Source of the DNA: Desulfoplanes sp.
Lineage (GTDB): Bacteria > Desulfobacterota > Desulfovibrionia > Desulfovibrionales > Desulfomicrobiaceae
Direction of reading: 5' to 3'
Length of the DNA stretch: 5,490 bases
Assembly (NCBI GenBank): GCA_028708105.1
Contig: JAQVZR010000152.1
Coordinates: 1-5,490, forward strand
Under the pieces are notes generated by a model. That model ran no database searches. It was given only the letters and a program-made list of their open reading frames with translations, and was not told the DNA's origin. The translations under genes and the position numbers were made by a program. Positions 5,418-5,490 of the stretch are shown one piece after another. Positions within the stretch are counted from its first letter, which is position 1. The number at the start of each line of letters is the position of its first letter.

Positions 5418-5490
5418 TTAATAACGGTTGCGACCGTTGCCATGGCCGCCGCCACCATATCCACCACCTCCACGTCCACCGCCATATCCG
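5418..5490 (-). CDS. C-terminal Gly/Tyr/Arg-rich tail of an RNA-binding protein, probably RRM type (N-terminus beyond window)
   Basis: Only the last 23 codons and the TAA are inside the window. On the minus strand they read GYGGGRGGGGY, then GGGGHGNGRNRY and stop. Such a Gly-rich tail with Tyr, Arg and Asn is characteristic of small bacterial RRM-domain (RNP-1) RNA-binding proteins of ~85-120 residues, where it follows a single RRM. The RRM itself is not visible, so the family is inferred. Other Gly-rich proteins would be the alternative, but the DEAD-box helicase next downstream on the same strand fits an RNA-binding role. The end contains an AACGGT/ACCGTT mini-hairpin (5423-5428 and 5433-5438) in the coding sequence. 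Confidence 0.7.
   Translation of the reverse strand, partial: GYGGGRGGGGYGGGGHGNGRNRY

Overview
The window looks like ordinary chromosomal housekeeping DNA from a Gram-negative bacterium of roughly 50% GC. The gene set (exported cyclophilin, DeaD-type helicase, glycine-rich RRM protein, COG0402-type deaminase) would fit a sulfate-reducing Desulfovibrio-like lineage. That placement is inferred from family impressions, not from a search. I saw no mobile element, phage gene, CRISPR array, tRNA or rRNA.

Layout from left to right: (1) the C-terminal part of a COG0402 amidohydrolase/deaminase on the plus strand, cut by the window edge. (2) A convergent, secreted cyclophilin-type peptidyl-prolyl isomerase on the minus strand, with a strong intrinsic terminator between the two genes. 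(3) A 354-base divergent intergenic region. (4) A ten-helix EamA/DMT-family inner-membrane transporter on the plus strand, followed by a structured 3' region and a near-textbook bidirectional terminator. (5) A small Rossmann-like protein on the minus strand that resembles the SLOG/LOG nucleotide-ligand-binding fold and is the least understood gene here. (6) A 330-base spacer dominated by a perfect 21-bp inverted repeat. (7) A full-length DEAD-box RNA helicase with a DbpA-type RNA-binding domain, minus strand. (8) A 364-base leader region, then the Gly/Tyr/Arg-rich C-terminal tail of an RNA-binding protein, probably of RRM type, minus strand and cut by the right edge.

The genes do not form one operon. 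Each complete gene has its own plausible boundaries: terminators at 541-578, 2521-2557 and 5316-5341, and a hairpin without a U-tract at 3358-3417. The one functional pairing with some support is the glycine-rich RNA-binding protein upstream of the DEAD-box helicase, which resembles an RNA-remodelling or cold-acclimation module. I found no convincing new multi-gene system. The points most worth a second look are the SLOG-like protein, the perfect U-less hairpin, the folded 3' region after the transporter and the long helicase leader.
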